Shown one piece after another: positions 14,904-24,100 of a DNA stretch of 64,000 nt; positions within the stretch are counted from its first letter, which is position 1; every line of letters starts with the position of its first letter. The notes below the pieces were generated by a model that was not told the DNA's origin, searched no databases, and saw only the letters and a list, made by a program, of their open reading frames with translations. Both the position numbers and the translations under genes were made by a program. The stretch is from Minicystis rosea (lineage in GTDB: Bacteria; Myxococcota_A; Polyangia; Polyangiales; Polyangiaceae). Where the stretch lies: the NCBI GenBank assembly GCA_001931535.1, contig CP016211.1:12322377-12386376 (forward strand), written 5' to 3'.

Positions 14904-15465
14904 TCACGATGGGGCCGCGAGCGACCTCGATCTGAGCCGAGGCGCGCGGCTCGCGTCTCGATCGTCGTGGCTCAGCGGCGGCGCGGCGGGGGATAGGCCG
15001 GCTGCCGACCGCCGGGCAGGCGCGCGGGCACCGCGGGGGCCGGCCGTTGTGCACGCGGACGCGCGGATCGTAGACGTTGCGCAGATCGATCCAGCCCGGC
15101 GACATGGTGGCCACCGCGCTCGGGTACTCGATGAGCATCCAGTTCGAGTGCGTCGCCTTGATGTTGATCATCACGCCCTTGCCCACGTGCGTGAGGATCG
15201 GCGAATTCAGATCCGCCGCCGTGTGCACCGCGAAATCACGCAGCAGCTCCACGGTCACGGTGCCCATCGGGACCTCGTCCGAATACCGCTGAACCTCGTT
15301 CGGATTCGCGGTGGCCGTCGGCTTCGGCGGAGGCGGTGGGGGCGGCGGAGGCGGCGCCGGCGCAGCCGTGGTGGCCTTGTCCTCCTCCGCGTGACGCCGC
15401 TTGCAGCCGGTGCCGAGCACGAACGAGGCGGTGACGAGCACGAAGATCGGAAGGTGGAGCCTCAT
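14797..15465 (-). CDS. lipoprotein with SH3-like region; probable C-terminal frameshift
   Basis: ATG 15465, preceded by AAGGAA, gives a lipoprotein signal peptide (MRLHLPIFVLVTASFVLGTGC). A Pro-rich linker follows, then ~75 residues resembling a bacterial SH3 domain (TVELLRDFAVHTAADLNSPI, then GVMINIKATHSNWMLIEYPS). As written the frame runs to 14797, through the dispersed repeat and into the 3' end of msrC, and becomes Arg/Cys-rich after residue ~142. Adding one C to the C5 run at 15035-15039 (minus strand) would restore a Pro-rich tail ending ...YPPPRRR at a TGA at 14972. The real gene is therefore probably 14972-15465 with an indel or sequencing error. Confidence 0.7.
   Translation of the reverse strand: MRLHLPIFVLVTASFVLGTGCKRRHAEEDKATTAAPAPPPPPPPPPPKPTATANPNEVQRYSDEVPMGTVTVELLRDFAVHTAADLNSPILTHVGKGVMINIKATHSNWMLIEYPSAVATMSPGWIDLRNVYDPRVRVHNGRPPRCPRACPAVGSRPIPRRAAAEPRRSRREPRASAQIEVARGPIVIKGTCRRTSRRSLRAREHRRHRRCLRGPNPRRGPR
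14900..14930 (+). repeat. single copy of dispersed repeat at the msrC stop codon
   Basis: The TGA stop of msrC opens TGATCACGATGGGGCCGC followed by GAGCGACC, a near-perfect copy of the unit found after trxA and inside the PAS gene. Confidence 0.85.
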
Positions 15466-15851
15466 GGATTCCTTGCGGCCTGCCGGGGTGAGGGATCGCC
15501 GAGAGTGGGACAGGAATGTACACGAACGAAGAGGCCCGAGGGAAGCCGTCGCCCGCAGAGCAAGAATCCCGCGCCCAGCGCCGCACGCACCCGCTCTTCC
15601 AAGGGCCTTTGCCGCGATCTGCAGCGGGAGAGACGCGAGCACCCGAGTGGCTGTTTCCCCGGGCCGTGGTCGTGGTCACGGATTTCGATCGAAATATTCG
15701 CGGGATGGACGCAACTCCGGTCGAGCTTCTGTCGATGAATGGACATGAGGTCCATTCCGAGTGGTCCCGCCCTCGCGCGTCGAGAGGCGATCTCCGTACA
15801 ACCTGCGACTCACTACCTCACCGCGGAGGCTCGAAGCCGTGAGGTGATCTC
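15466..15851. other. non-coding stretch, nothing recognised
   Basis: Between the lipoprotein and the next small ORF, all six frames look like shadow reading, with Arg/Ser/Pro bias and mixed third positions. I see no RNA gene and no strong hairpin. Its left end must carry the lipoprotein promoter. Confidence 0.5.
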
Positions 15852-16157
15852 GTGAGCGGCCCCGGGAGGATGCCTGGGTGGTATGCCACCTGCGTGGCTT
15901 ATCTGGCGATGCCAGCGTCGCTCCGCAAAGAGATATCGCGGCAGACACTGGCCTCCTATCGACGGATCCGCCGGCTGCCCCGCGAATGGGGCGAAGCGTT
16001 GGATCGTCGCTCCGCGCCGCTTTTCGTGATGCGATGGATCGCTTGGGGCGGTGACGCGACGGAGCGGGAACGTCGTTATGAGGCGGCCATCACCGCTTGG
16101 GATCTGACCGGCGCGTGGCCTCGTTGGATTGGGCTGACATGCCGTAAGGCTTCGTGA
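15852..16157 (+). CDS. small hypothetical protein, Trp-rich
   Basis: GTG 15852 (or ATG 15870) opens a 101-codon frame with moderately GC-rich third positions. The product is basic and unusually rich in Trp and Arg (PREWGEALDRRS, VMRWIAWGGD, AITAWDLTGAWPRW). No family is recognised. The opposite strand over this stretch also stays open, so coding status is uncertain. The stop is 55 bp before the next start. Confidence 0.45.
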   Translation: MSGPGRMPGWYATCVAYLAMPASLRKEISRQTLASYRRIRRLPREWGEALDRRSAPLFVMRWIAWGGDATERERRYEAAITAWDLTGAWPRWIGLTCRKAS

Positions 16158-16198
16158 CGCGCGGTGGGGCGCGATGGCTCCGTGATTGCGGATCCGTG

Positions 16199-16204
16199 TA
16201 TGCT
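16199..16204 (+). promoter_or_regulatory. candidate -10 hexamer, leaderless start
   Basis: TATGCT lies 8 nt before ATG 16213, with no ribosome-binding sequence between them. Confidence 0.4.
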
Positions 16205-16212
16205 CCCGGCCG

Positions 16213-16887
16213 ATGCCGAACGAACCGATCATCATCATCGCAGGGCTCGCGGATGCGGCGCACGTCGCGGATCTGCAGCGCATGGCCGATCATGTGCAGC
16301 GGACGATCGTGCTCGCGGCGCCGCCGGTGGAGGCTTCGGGCCGGCTCCCCGGCACGAACGCGCTCGACTTCACCAGTCATCTCGAGTGGGAGCCGGTCAT
16401 CGAGGCTTGTCGCAACGTCGCCAAGCAGGGTGACCTCGCCCTTTTTCGCGAGCATCAGCTCCGCCACGAAGGCACGGCCGAAGTCGTGCGCGCGCTCGGA
16501 TTGCGCTGCATCGCGCTGGACGCCGACGTGGGCTACGACGACGACCCCGCGTGGGTCACGAGCCGCATCGAGAGCCTGCAAAAAAGCGTCGCGGTGGAGG
16601 CTTATGCCATCGATCTCTTCACCGACGTGGCCGCTTCCTGGGATTTCTTCCAAGAGACCCGCCCCGATGAGCTCGGCCCGGCGGACATTCGCGAGATCGG
16701 AGAGCGCTTTCCCCTCGTTCTCTCCGCGGATCTCAACGAAGCCAACGTGCGTCAGGTGATGTCGTTTCCCACGTTGCGCGGCCTCCTCATGACCTGCAAT
16801 GAAGTCGAGCCGTGGTATCCGGCGCATCGACACGTGATGCCGTATGAGTTGATTCGCAGCGTGTTGCGCGTGATTTGGAATCTTTGA
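16213..16887 (+). CDS. hypothetical protein, 224 aa
   Basis: ATG 16213 gives the N-terminus MPNEPIIIIAGLADAAHVAD. This is a hydrophobic strand followed by a helix, as at the start of a Rossmann-like or response-regulator-like alpha/beta fold. Later parts contain ALGLRCIALDADVGYDDDP and FPLVLSADLNEANVRQV, further alternating strands and helices. There are no signal peptide, membrane helices or catalytic motif that I can name. It has a TATGCT box just upstream and no partner on its strand; the gene to its right converges. Confidence 0.75.
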   Translation: MPNEPIIIIAGLADAAHVADLQRMADHVQRTIVLAAPPVEASGRLPGTNALDFTSHLEWEPVIEACRNVAKQGDLALFREHQLRHEGTAEVVRALGLRCIALDADVGYDDDPAWVTSRIESLQKSVAVEAYAIDLFTDVAASWDFFQETRPDELGPADIREIGERFPLVLSADLNEANVRQVMSFPTLRGLLMTCNEVEPWYPAHRHVMPYELIRSVLRVIWNL

Positions 16888-16940
16888 TGGGATGATTCGA
16901 TGTCTGGCGATGTCGGCCGTGAGGCGTTCATCGCTCGTCA

Positions 16941-17315
16941 TCAAGGGGTGCTTTTGAGCTCGTACTCGCCCGGAGCGCCCTCTTTGGGGAGTGGGTCGTT
17001 TCCGGGCTTCTTGGCCGGCGCGCGCTGCATGTCCTTGTCGATGGTGTCGGCCAGGAGATAGAGGCCTGCGCCCAAGAGCGCGAGGGTGAGGCCGCCGCCG
17101 ATGAGCGCGCCGGAGGCCATGTAACCATTTTTCGTGGCTTTGGCGGCTTGTTCGTCCTCGTTCGGCATCGAGTGCTTGGCGGTGTAATCGAGGACGATGA
17201 AGCCCGCGATGGTCCCGGCGACGCCGACCGCGCCGGTGCCGATGCCGATGGCTTTGGTGAACCCACAACCGGGGAGGAGGATCAGCACGAGAGCGAGCAA
17301 GGCGACACGACGCAT
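16941..17315 (-). CDS. small lipoprotein with central hydrophobic segments
   Basis: ATG 17315 yields a 124-residue protein with a lipoprotein signal peptide (MRRVALLALVLILLPGC; lipobox LPGC). Two further hydrophobic stretches follow, at about 25-45 and 68-92, with the charged loop AKHSMPNEDEQAAKATK between them. It is thus a membrane-anchored envelope protein of unknown role. The frame is open to 17405, but the extension lacks signal-peptide character. It lies immediately downstream (leftward) of the truncated phosphatase copy, and before the RHS island arrived it would have followed the intact phosphatase gene. Confidence 0.75.
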   Translation of the reverse strand: MRRVALLALVLILLPGCGFTKAIGIGTGAVGVAGTIAGFIVLDYTAKHSMPNEDEQAAKATKNGYMASGALIGGGLTLALLGAGLYLLADTIDKDMQRAPAKKPGNDPLPKEGAPGEYELKSTP

Positions 17316-17446
17316 CGCGCGGCGGTTGTGCAAGGCGGGGACCATTGCAAGCGCGCGGTCTGCGTCGGTGGAAGGAGCGCCGAGCGAGAACCGGCGCTCA
17401 CACACGTGGTGGAATCGATACGGATGGGCGAGGGGAGGGATGATGC

Positions 17447-17836
17447 TCAGCGAGCGCCGTCGAGCGGGATGACGTGGCCTTCGGAGGCGGCGGGGGTGGC
17501 GATGCCGAGGAGGTGGGAGAGGGTCGGCGCGAGGTCGACCATGGCGCGGGTTCCGTAGCGGGCGGGCTTCACGCCGGGGCCGGCGATGAGGAGCGGGACT
17601 TCGGCGTCGTAGCGATAGAAGGTGCCATGGGTGGTGCCGGTGTCGTGCTCACCGTGCTTGCCCCAGAAGTGGAAGGGCAGCATCCAGAGGATGACGTCGC
17701 CGCCGCGGGGGCCGAAGTAGGTGCGGAGGATGGCGCGGCCGAGATCGGAGTCGGGGACTTCGCCGCGGAGGAGCTGAGAGCGGGTGAAGTAACCACCGAC
17801 GCCTTCGATCGAGGCGGCGGCGGCGCCGGCGATGCG
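17447..17836 (-). pseudogene. truncated 3' copy of the alkaline-phosphatase-family gene
   Basis: The last ~130 codons of the phosphatase at 26118-27872 are present again here, from RIAGAAAASIEGVGG to the stop, including THG and YRYDAEVPLLIAGPG. Only a few bases differ, and the terminal residues are IPLDGAR instead of IPLDAAPR. The copy has lost the nucleophile and most metal ligands. An ATG at 17884 in flanking island sequence keeps the frame open for 16 more codons, but a functional product is unlikely. It marks the left boundary of the RHS island. Confidence 0.9.
17458..17836. repeat. left 379-bp direct repeat flanking the RHS island
   Basis: Identical to 26132-26510 without gaps at a constant offset of 8674 bp; I count four mismatches, two of them in the first 16 bases. 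The identity stops abruptly at 17836/17837. Confidence 0.93.
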
Positions 17837-17862
17837 TGCCCCCATAGGTCGAAGCGACCCAT

Positions 17863-17990
17863 GGGATACATTCAACATGGCCATGCAGAATGATATTGAT
17901 CGTGTAACTATTGATATCTGCTTGATATTTGATGATCTTGTGCCGGCCCTTTCTGCATTGGTCTGGCACTACGGGATACATTCGACAGGC
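17863..17990. promoter_or_regulatory. AT-rich leader of the RHS gene with short direct and inverted repeats
   Basis: GGGATACATTC occurs at 17863 and again at 17973, each followed by (A/G)ACA. Between them TGCAGAA (17884-17890) and TTCTGCA (17951-17957) are inverted, and TTGATAT-like words recur. This is the most AT-rich stretch in the left half of the window and probably holds the promoter of the toxin gene or a former element end. Confidence 0.4.
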
Positions 17991-18106
17991 CCTGACAAGA
18001 ATCGCGGCTGACTTGACGTATAAGAACGACGCGGGTGCAAGGGCATAACTTGATACCCGCTGAAGGCCGGGCCGGGGAGCGGTTCGGCGAGGAGCCGTGT
18101 GCGCCT

Positions 18107-21100
18107 ATGAAGCCATTGACGAGCCGTGAACGTTCTTCGACAACCAGCGGAACGGCGGATGAGCGTCGCCGTTGGAGGACGCTCATCCCTCTATTCATTT
18201 TCCTCGTCTGCCTGCTTGGGAGCAACGAGACAGTTCCTTCTGATTCGGAACCAAGCGGTGGGAGTGAGTCTACGGGGACGGACCAAGTTGGCCTCGTTTG
18301 TCCGTCGTATGATCCATCACACTCGCCCTTCCCTACTGCGTTGCCGACCGAGAAGCCGGAGCCGGCGGGCAGAATCAGTGGCTCGTTCGCCGTCTCGCAG
18401 GCCGGAGAGGCAACATATGCGATTCCACTCATCGTGCCACCGGGCCGTGCAGGGATGGAGCCAAGTCTTGCGGTGGCGTACAGCAGCAACACGGGCCAGG
18501 GGATTGTCGGCGTAGGTTTCGGGCTTCGAGGCTTCTCGGCCATCTTCCGGTGCGGGAGCAACCTGGCGCAGGACGGCGTCATCCGCGGCGTGAAGTACGA
18601 CACCAGCGATCACTTTTGTCTCGACGGCGTGCGGCTCGTGCAAGCCGCCGTGCAGCCAGGCATGGTTGAATACCGCACTTTCCCCGACACATTCAAAAAG
18701 ATCATTGCGCACTATCCCGGAAACAGAGACTGGGGCTGGACGAAGGGCCCGCAGTACTTCGAGGTCTTCACCAAGGCCGGGCGTATTCTCCGCTACGGCA
18801 GCACCGAGGACAGTCGGGCGCTCGCCAGGGATCATGTCGTCGCGTCGTGGTGGATCGGCCGAGAGGAGGATCGCCGGGGGAATTCCATCGACTATCGCTA
18901 TCACAATGATCTCGATCCAACGGAGGGATACACCGTCGAGCACTACCCCGACGAGATTCGCTACACGGGCCACGAGACGACGCCGGGCGCGCGCGTGGTG
19001 CACTTCGACTACAGGGAGTCAAATCTTCACCGGACGTTCTATTCCGCGGGCATGGAGCTTCACCATTCGAAGCTTCTCTCCAGCGCGCGCATGTTCGGTC
19101 CCGACGGCACCGAGGTTCGGAGCTACCTGTTCAACTACACCGCCTTCGCGGGTACCTTCCGTCCGCTGCTCGAGCAAGTATGGGAGTGTGCTTGGGGAGC
19201 GTGCAAGCCGCCGACGAAGTTCACCTGGAGCAGCCACGATCAGGGAGCGTTGACGCGGAAGGTCACGCGGGCGGAGGCGCCGCCAGACCCGACGTCGGAG
19301 CTCGGGTTCTACTCCCAAAAATCGCACTGGCTCCTCACGGATGTGACCGGCGATGGTCTGGACGACATCGTGGTGTCCGAGAGGCTCCCTCACCACGCCA
19401 ACGACGATTCGACGACGTGGTTCGACTCGTGGACGCTATCTTCCAACATCGGCGAAGATCCGATCTTCTCGTCGTCCCAGAAGGTCTCGTACATCGAACT
19501 GGCCAGCTACCCTTCCCTTGGACCCAACGACAAAGCCGATGCCCTCCCGTGGTGGGGAGTTCCTTTCGACTACGACATGGATGGGCGCAAGGACTTCTTG
19601 CTTGACACCGCCAATGCTGTCGTCCCCACCTGGCAGGTGCTTCATGCGAAACCGTCGGGCGGCTTCGAGGTACTCGACACCGGAATCGCGCGTGCGTTTC
19701 CAGACGTCTGGGGACCGGGAAACTGGTTCGGTGCGTTGCTCGCGGACGTCAACGGCGATGGCGCCGCGGATCTCATCGAGTGCGACAACCCTTGGCTCGA
19801 CGCACCCGATTTCAACGAGCCAGATTCGGTGCAGCATCAGCAGGATGCGTATCGATGGACTGTGCGCTTTTGGACTCCTGCGGGGTTCGAGGCGACGACG
19901 CATCCAATCTTGCCGCTCGATGGTCGTAGCTGCTCTCTGGCGACGTTCGGTGGTAACTCGCTGATCAAGATCGCCGACCTGAACGCGGACGGGAAGCTCG
20001 ACCTGATTGTGCCGGAGAGGGGGTTCTGGGTCGGCGAGCCCGGACTCCCAGCATGCGGCGATCACTGCACCTATCAAATGCTCTCGTACGTCTCCGGAGA
20101 CACCTGGTCCATCTCGGAGACCAACTTGCCACTTCAGCCGTCGAGCGGGCTCGGCACGATCGTCTTCCCAGACGTCAATGGTGACGGGCTCCCGGACGCG
20201 GTGCAGATGGGCTTCGACGACGACCATCCACGGACCTTCATGAACACCGGAAGGGGGTTCGCCGCTCCCGTGCAGAGCTTGTCGGTCCCTCCGCTACCCC
20301 AGGGTGAGCGTCTGGACTGGTTCGGTCATCTCGCGCAGCTCATCGACTACAACGGCGATGGTGCGGTGGATATTCTCATGCCGATGTGGTTCCACTGCGC
20401 AAATCCGCAGGATGATGCGGCATGTTGGGTTGTCCTCCAGGCGAACTACAAGGACACCGGTACGTTCCACATCGTCGACACACACATCCCATTCGCGCCT
20501 GATCTTACGTACTTCGATCAAGCCGTCACGAACCATGGGCCTTATCGCGCAATCCAGGTCTCCGATGTCGACGGTGATGGGCGTCACGATATCGTGGTGC
20601 CCGAGAACGGCACATTCTCGGTCTATAAGAACGACGGCCCGCAGGACCTGCTGCTCGCGGTCACGGACGGGATGAACCCGCTCGATTCAACCGATGCGGG
20701 GTTCGAGCCCACTGTCACGATACAGTACGGGAGCCTCGTCGACCTAGCCCGGACCCAGAACATCCCTGATACCTGGCTGCAGTACGAGAACATGACGTAT
20801 CTTCCGCGCTTTGACGCGGGCAACGATTGCGCGTTCCCGCGATCGTGCGTCGTCGGCGCCAGACGGGTCGTCTCGAAGTACACTTTCAACAACGGCGCCA
20901 ACGTGCCGCGGACCTTCTTCGTCCGGTACCGAGACGGCCGGCTGGATCATCTCGGCCATGGCTTCCTAGGCTTCGGCGCACGCATCGTCATCGACGGCAA
21001 CACGAGCGCTGGGAGCGCCGAGTTTTACGATAACATCACATACGACGCGACGTTTGCGACTTATCCCTATGCTGGTCATCTCGTGCGATCGTGGGCCTGG

Positions 21101-24100
21101 ACTCCGGGCATGGTCGATCAGGTGGAAGTCACTTACACGAATACGAGGTTCCAGATGGTCGCGAGCAATGATGCTCCGACCTACTTCACGATGGGCGCTA
21201 TTCACCGCGTAAGGCGTGAGGAAGGAAAATTCACGCCCTCCAATGGTCTGACATATTTTCAGTACGTGCAGGCCGCGGAATCCAATCCGACGACCGTGCT
21301 GAGCGACTCATGGCGGATCGTATCCAACGTTGATCAGTACGGTAACGTCCTTGGCGTGATCGACACGACCGATGACGTCGATCTGACCAATGTCACGTAT
21401 CGTACGTACAGCAACGACCCGAATACATGGCTCATCGGTCGCATCGACTCGGAACGAGCGTGCAGCACCGCGCTGGGTGAGACCCAGTGCCGCACGACGC
21501 AGGTCTTGAACCGTAACCAATACGGTGAGGTGGTCAAACTCGAGATGGGTGATCCGAGCGACGCACAGACCAAGCTCACGCTCGGCTATGCGAGGGACGC
21601 TTACGGGAACGTCACGCACACGGTCGCCAACGATGCGTATGGGCACCTTCGTAAGACCTGTGTCTCCTATGACGAAGAGCACATCTTCCCGTATGCGTCG
21701 CGCAACGCGGCCGGTCATACGACGTACACGAGGTTCGACCGTGGGCTTGGTGTCGTCACTGCGGTCGCCGACCTCAATGAGCTCGTCACCTTGCGCGGAT
21801 ATGACGGCTTCGGCCGGATGATTCGGCAGATCCGGCCCGACGGCGGCGTGACCTCTGTGAAGCTCAAGCGTCCCAAGGATGGTGGTCCACAGGGTAACTG
21901 GTACAACGTGAAGGTCGACGTCACCACCTCGACGAGCGACGCTGAGCAGATCACTACATTTGATAGTCTCGGCCGCATCGTGCATACCCAGACGCGCGGG
22001 CCGGGCGTCAGTGCGATGGACGCTCAGGCCTACAACGCTCCGGGGTCGGTCTGGTACATCGAGCAGGAGACGGAGTATGATAGCTTTGGTCGCGTCGCAC
22101 GAACCTCCCTTCCATGGATGACCGGCGACCCGTCGAGCTCGCGGCGCTACTACCAGTTTACCTACGATGGGGCGAACCGTGTGATCGAGAAGAGCACGCC
22201 CTGGAATAGCATCATCGGCTATGCATATGGCGACAACGTGACTACGGTCACCGACTCTGCTGGCGCGACCTCGACCCAGGTCGACGCGCTTGGACGGATA
22301 GTCCTTGTGACCGATAAAAGGGGCAAGACGACCTCATTCACTTATGGTCCGTTCAGCGGGCGCCGAGACGTCTCCAACATCAACGAGACGACCAGCACCG
22401 AACGTGATGCGTACGGCCGTGTGCGTAAATCCAATGACCCCGACCGTCACGTAACCACCATGGACTATGATGGTTATGGCGACGTGACTCATACGGTCGA
22501 TGCTTTGAGTCGATCCTATACCTACGAGTACGACGCCGTTGGGCGCCTCGTGGAAAGACTCGATCCGGACGGGCTTACCACCTGGGAGTACGACACCGCA
22601 GCGAATGGCATGGGTCGGATTGCCCGGGTGGTGAGCTCAGCGGGGCACGCGAAGGACTACGATTACGACGCGCTCTCGCGACCGTACCGGGTTGCGCTCA
22701 CGATCGACGGTGAGACTTTCGCAGCGACGCTGGGCTACGACAGCGAGAGTCGGCTCAAGACGATCGCGTACCCTCAGGCGCCGGGGGTGGCGCCGTTTGT
22801 ACTCAGGCACGAGTACGACAAAATGGGCAACCTTGTCGGTGTTCATGACAACGCTGGCGGAACGAGGTTCTGGCAGCTCGACTACGTCGATAACGCCGGC
22901 CGGCCTACCCTTGAATGGTTTGGCAATGGGACTTTCACGTTTCACGAGTATCTCCAGGACACTGGGACGATCAAGAACATCGTGACCGGCCTGGGCCCGG
23001 CGAGCTTCCAGGACCTGCGGTATACTTATGATGACCGACTCAACGTGAAGAGCCGCACCGACGCTCTGCAGAACATTGACGGCTACCTGATGGCCGAATC
23101 GTTCCAGTACGACGCGCTCGACCGTCTCACGTGTGCAGGCTTCGTCAAGGTGCCGCCGCCAATCGTCGGACCCCCAGAGCCCCCGGCGCCGAACGGATGC
23201 GATCTCTCCGTTCAATATGCACCCAACGGTAACGTCGAGTTCAAGTCGGATGTCGGAGCCTATAAGTACGAGGCTGCGCACCCCCATGCAGTGAGGACTG
23301 CGGGAGCGGCCAACTTCGAGTACGATGCGGTCGGGAACCAGGTTCGTCGCCCGGGCGTGGAGATCAAGTATACGCCGTTCGATCTGCCGTCCGTGGCGAT
23401 GCGTACCGACGATGGGACGGAGATCCGCTACGACTACGACGGGGACCAGCAGCGCATCCGCAAGACGGGACCGAAGGACCGCGAGACGATTTACTTCGGC
23501 AATCTATATGAGCGCGTGACCGACACCGATGGAACAGTCAAGCACCGCTATTATGTGGCAGCAGGCAGCGCGACGATCGTGATCACGCGCGCGGAGGGGA
23601 AGGCAGACGAGTATGCGTATATCCACCCAGATGCGCTCGGCTCACCAGATATCGTGACGAACAAGGCTGGGGCGGTCGTGGAGCAGCACAGCTATGACGC
23701 GTTCGGCGCGCGGAGGAACCCGAAATGGGGGCAGTTGCCTTCTCTGCCTTTCGACAAAGGGGTGAACGTGACGTTCACCGGCCACGAGCCCGACGACGAG
23801 CTGGGTCTCGTGAACATGAGGGGACGAATCTACGATCCAAAGGTCGCGCGGTTCCTGCAAACGGATCCGATCGTGTCGCGGCCTGGGTTCAGTCAGTCGT
23901 GGAATGCGTATAGCTACGTCCTGAATAATCCGCTGAAGTGGATCGACCCGAGTGGGTTCGACGCGGACGGTCCGGTATTGCAGAATACCTATGATCCAAA
24001 GGCGGGAATTCAGAATGTAGTTCTGGGTGATGCACAGCTCAATGCCGATGCAGCGATCCTTCAGGCGATCCATGACGAGATCCAGGGACGGACGAACGCT

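Noticed and set aside
15516..15842. 108-codon plus-strand frame in the gap after the lipoprotein gene
   Set aside because: Mixed third-position composition, no start signal, no hydrophobic core pattern; minus-strand frames over the same bases look equally good.
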